Positions 31,121 through 33,327 of a stretch of 33,327 nt of DNA are shown here, piece after piece. Position numbers and translations under genes: made by a program. The DNA lies in contig JAISUO010000005.1 of NCBI GenBank assembly GCA_031272035.1, forward strand, positions 1-33,327, in the 5' to 3' direction. Source of the DNA: Synergistaceae bacterium. GTDB taxonomy: Bacteria; Synergistota; Synergistia; Synergistales; Aminobacteriaceae. The notes beneath the pieces are model-generated. The model saw only the letters and a list, made by a program, of their open reading frames with translations. It made no database searches and was not told the origin of the DNA. Positions within the stretch are counted from its first letter, which is position 1. Every line of letters starts with the position of its first letter.

Positions 31121-32188
31121 TCAGTCTTCGCCCAGAACTTTGGAGCCCCAGAGGGACGCCAGTTTCGTCTGAACTTCTGCCGCCTTCACCCAGTCCACGT
31201 CTTTCGCCCGGGTGTAATCAGCGTCGGAAAGGAACTTGTCGGCCACGTCCTCGGGAATTTTGAACCCCGGAATGATCGGGCGCACGAAGCCCCGGGCAAA
31301 AAGCCCCTGTCCCTCCTCCGAAAGGATGTAGTTCAGCCAGAGTTTGCCGGTGTTCGGGTTCGGAGCGCCCTTCACCAGGCTCATGGCATAAGGAGACGTG
31401 ATGGTTCCCTCGGAGGGGATCACAATCTCCACCGCGTCGCCCAGCCCCGCAATGTACCGGGCGCGGTAGGCGTTGGCGTCATAGGTGATCCAGACGGGAA
31501 TCTCGCCCTTCACGAACTTGTCGAACTCCGTGGTTTTTTCGATCATGCGGACGTTGCCGCACTCCTGGAGCTTCGCCAGGTATTCGACGCCGGCCTCGGG
31601 GTGATCCAGATCGCCGCCCTGAGCGTAAACGCAGGCCAGCACGATGGCGTATCCGATGCCGGCGGTGCGGGGATCGAGGTAGACGATCGATTTTGAATAG
31701 GCCGGCTTCAGAAGGTCATTCCAGCCTTTCGGCATCTCTTTGACCAGATTTTTATTCACCACGAAAACCACCGTCATCTTGTGAACGCAGAACCAGTTTC
31801 CCTCCGGGTCCTTCAAAATGTCCGGAATTTTATCGAAGTTGACGGGTTTGAAGGGCTCCGTCACGGCCTTCTGATGGGCGGCCTCACCGGAGGGCATGAA
31901 ATAGTAGGCCGAGTCCCCCTGAGGGTTGTTGCGCTCCTTGTCCAGACGAACCACCGTCGCGCCGCTGCCCAGGTCGTTGTACGCGACTTCGATGCCGTAC
32001 CGCTCCTGAAAGCCCTCGAACAGGGCCTGCCAGTTCGCCCAGGTGGGACCCGTGTCGTAACTGGTGAGCCCCTTTTCCTTTTTTGCCTCCGCCAAGAGAG
32101 CGTTCTCTCCTGCGTAAAGCTCGGCCGCACTCGCTCCGCCGCACCACAAAAACGCCACTCCACACAACGCCAGCAGGAACTTTTTCAC
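31121..32188 (-). CDS. ABC transporter solute-binding protein (PotD/AfuA-like)
   Basis: 355 residues from GTG 32188. A signal peptide is visible (KKFLLALCGVAFLWCGGASA, cleavage before AELYAG). The mature sequence has the fold of the group binding polyamines, iron, thiamine or phosphonates: 'FQERYGIEVAYNDLGSGATVVRLDKERNNPQGD', 'VVFVVNKNLVKEMPKGWNDLLKPAYSKSIVYLDP', 'GEIPVWITYDANAYRARYIAG', 'KGAPNPNTGKLWLNYILSEEGQGLFARGFVRPI'. It captures the substrate outside the membrane and delivers it to the permease encoded next. The ligand is not determined; acidic and aromatic residues near WITYDANAYR may contact it. The ribosome binding site is weak (AGGGGA about 10 bases upstream). Confidence 0.9.
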   Translation of the reverse strand: MKKFLLALCGVAFLWCGGASAAELYAGENALLAEAKKEKGLTSYDTGPTWANWQALFEGFQERYGIEVAYNDLGSGATVVRLDKERNNPQGDSAYYFMPSGEAAHQKAVTEPFKPVNFDKIPDILKDPEGNWFCVHKMTVVFVVNKNLVKEMPKGWNDLLKPAYSKSIVYLDPRTAGIGYAIVLACVYAQGGDLDHPEAGVEYLAKLQECGNVRMIEKTTEFDKFVKGEIPVWITYDANAYRARYIAGLGDAVEIVIPSEGTITSPYAMSLVKGAPNPNTGKLWLNYILSEEGQGLFARGFVRPIIPGFKIPEDVADKFLSDADYTRAKDVDWVKAAEVQTKLASLWGSKVLGED

Positions 32189-32294
32189 AACCCATCATCC
32201 CCTATCCGATAGTTTTATTCGAACATCTCGTTCAAGGTCCGCGTCGTTTCTCCGTTGTCATATGTATATCATATCATTCATACGATTGGGAATT

Positions 32295-33296
32295 TTATTT
32301 TAAATTGAGGGCTACCGTCTCCATGAGCTCCCGGGAGGGGGATTTTCTGTCTTTACGGGAGACCTCCACAATCAGTCGATAGAGGTCCACTTTCCTTTCC
32401 CGGGCCACCTCCCGAAATGTGTTCAAAAAATTGGAGTGACAGCCGCTGTAACCTAAAATCAGCTCCAGCGTAGAGATAGCCGCCTTATAGCCAAATTCTT
32501 CCATACGAGGCGCCAGAGTGCCGTCAATAAAGGCGATGAGCCCGTATAAATCGACTTCTTCAGCTTTTCCCAAACGATGAAGCGCGGCCGTCATCACTTC
32601 CGTGGGAATATTGCCCACGCTTCTGGCCATGCCCATCAGCCCCGTATCGACGGAAAGGGCGCCGCCTTCCAGAGCCCCCAGGGCATTGGCCACGCACAGC
32701 CCCATGTTGTTGTGCGAGTGGATACCCACCGGAATCTTCACCGCGCGGGAAAGAACTTCGGCGTAATTCCGGACCTGGTCGGGGAACATGCAGCCCGCGG
32801 AGTCCATGATGGTGACTCCGACGGCGCCGAAGGACTCCACCTTTCGGGCTTCGTCCGCCAGTTTGTCAGGCGGCAGGACATACGCTTTCATCAGGCTGAA
32901 ACGCGCTTCCATACCGGAAGCGATAATTTTGCCGGTCAGCGGCCCCGCGGAGGCGGCGTCTCCGGCGTTGGTCCCCACCCGCAGGAAGCCCAGCCCCATT
33001 TCCGCGGCTTTTTCCACGTCCGCGTCCACTGTCAGGGAAGGCTGAGCAAACATCCCTATTTTTCCGCGTCCGAAAAAAGGTTTTCCCGCTTCGAGGTACT
33101 CCAGATCCGCGACGGGCGCAGGACCGGCACCTTTACGATACCCGCCGATTCCGGAAGGATGCCCGTATTCAATGGTTTTAACCCCATTGTCCAGCAGGCC
33201 GGCGATAATCAGACGCGTCAGTTCCAGTGAAAACCCTTTTCCCACGACGTTGCCTCCGTCGCGCAGGGTACAGTCAAAAATTTCCACCTTATTCAT
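32295..33296 (-). CDS. HMGL-like aldolase (4-hydroxy-2-oxovalerate aldolase type)
   Basis: 333 residues. The N-terminal motif EIFDCTLRDGG (Asp8, Arg12, Asp13) and 'GIHSHNNMGLCVANALGALEGGALSVDTGLMGMARSVGNIPTEVM' are those of the HMGL-like TIM-barrel superfamily. Asp8 and the HSHNN histidines would bind a divalent metal. The closest pattern is 4-hydroxy-2-oxovalerate aldolase, which splits a 2-oxo-4-hydroxy acid to pyruvate and an aldehyde. Condensing enzymes of the same superfamily cannot be excluded. No aldehyde dehydrogenase partner is in the window. ATG 33296 has GGAGGG about six bases upstream. The solute-binding protein gene follows after 106 bases, so linkage to the importer is possible but not shown. 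Confidence 0.85.
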   Translation of the reverse strand: MNKVEIFDCTLRDGGNVVGKGFSLELTRLIIAGLLDNGVKTIEYGHPSGIGGYRKGAGPAPVADLEYLEAGKPFFGRGKIGMFAQPSLTVDADVEKAAEMGLGFLRVGTNAGDAASAGPLTGKIIASGMEARFSLMKAYVLPPDKLADEARKVESFGAVGVTIMDSAGCMFPDQVRNYAEVLSRAVKIPVGIHSHNNMGLCVANALGALEGGALSVDTGLMGMARSVGNIPTEVMTAALHRLGKAEEVDLYGLIAFIDGTLAPRMEEFGYKAAISTLELILGYSGCHSNFLNTFREVARERKVDLYRLIVEVSRKDRKSPSRELMETVALNLK

Positions 33297-33327
33297 TTTT
33301 TCCCTCCGTTCAAATCAATTATCAATT

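Noticed and set aside
29617-31263. 548-codon plus-strand frame opposite the permease and coiled-coil genes
   Set aside because: It runs across two genes and their gap. Its translation is low-complexity (His, Gln, Arg-rich) with no domain.

Overview
The window looks like a chromosomal segment from a bacterium of the phylum Synergistota, an amino-acid or organic-acid fermenting anaerobe. The best marker is the first protein, which ends in a Cys-Asn-Ala-Gly motif, a hydrophobic helix and a basic tail. This is the Synergist-CTERM surface-protein sorting signal. The genome is GC-rich with tightly packed genes, and GC-rich coding DNA produces many long antisense shadow frames. The metabolic content (TRAP uptake, electron-transfer flavoprotein with an FAD dehydrogenase, AbgT-type transport with an M20 amidohydrolase) fits a fermenter of acids and peptides. 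The phylum assignment is an inference.

Layout, left to right. 1-960: 3' end of a surface protein and its terminator. 1099-4778: FIST-domain sensory protein followed by a hybrid histidine kinase (PAS-like, HisKA, ATPase, receiver, Hpt). 4840-11581: an AddB/AddA recombinational helicase-nuclease pair, overlapping by 20 bases, in which both subunits carry the four-cysteine iron-sulfur nuclease signature. 11637-12194: an EutT-like corrinoid adenosyltransferase. 12218-12934: a toxin-antitoxin pair (RelB/DinJ-like antitoxin, PIN toxin) with its own promoter/operator, then about 460 bases of low-GC DNA holding a broken small gene. 17000-13396 (minus): AbgT-family transporter, M20 amidohydrolase, TauE/SafE permease.

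17376-23440 (plus) is a compact six-gene operon: TRAP transporter dctP-dctQ-dctM, etfB, etfA and a GlcD/LctD-type FAD dehydrogenase. The simplest reading is one pathway: an organic acid is taken up and oxidised as a 2-hydroxy acid, with electrons passed to the electron-transfer flavoprotein. A perfect 10-bp stem terminator at 23455-23484 separates it from the convergent pair 27211-23536 (minus), a VIT/VWA protein followed by an ADP-ribosylglycohydrolase-family protein. That pair is driven by a near-consensus promoter inside a very AT-rich, palindrome-rich intergenic region (27233-27708). The same region precedes a nitronate monooxygenase-like gene (27709-28671, plus) and holds tandem 13-bp dyads there.

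Downstream of that gene are two tandem 101-bp units with terminal inverted repeats (28719-28921), a probable small non-autonomous element. The rest is on the minus strand: an HMGL-like aldolase (33296-32295), an ABC solute-binding protein, an ABC permease that seems to start at CTG, and a coiled-coil secreted protein. No ATPase or second permease for this ABC importer is present. I found no rRNA, tRNA, CRISPR array, transposase or phage genes.
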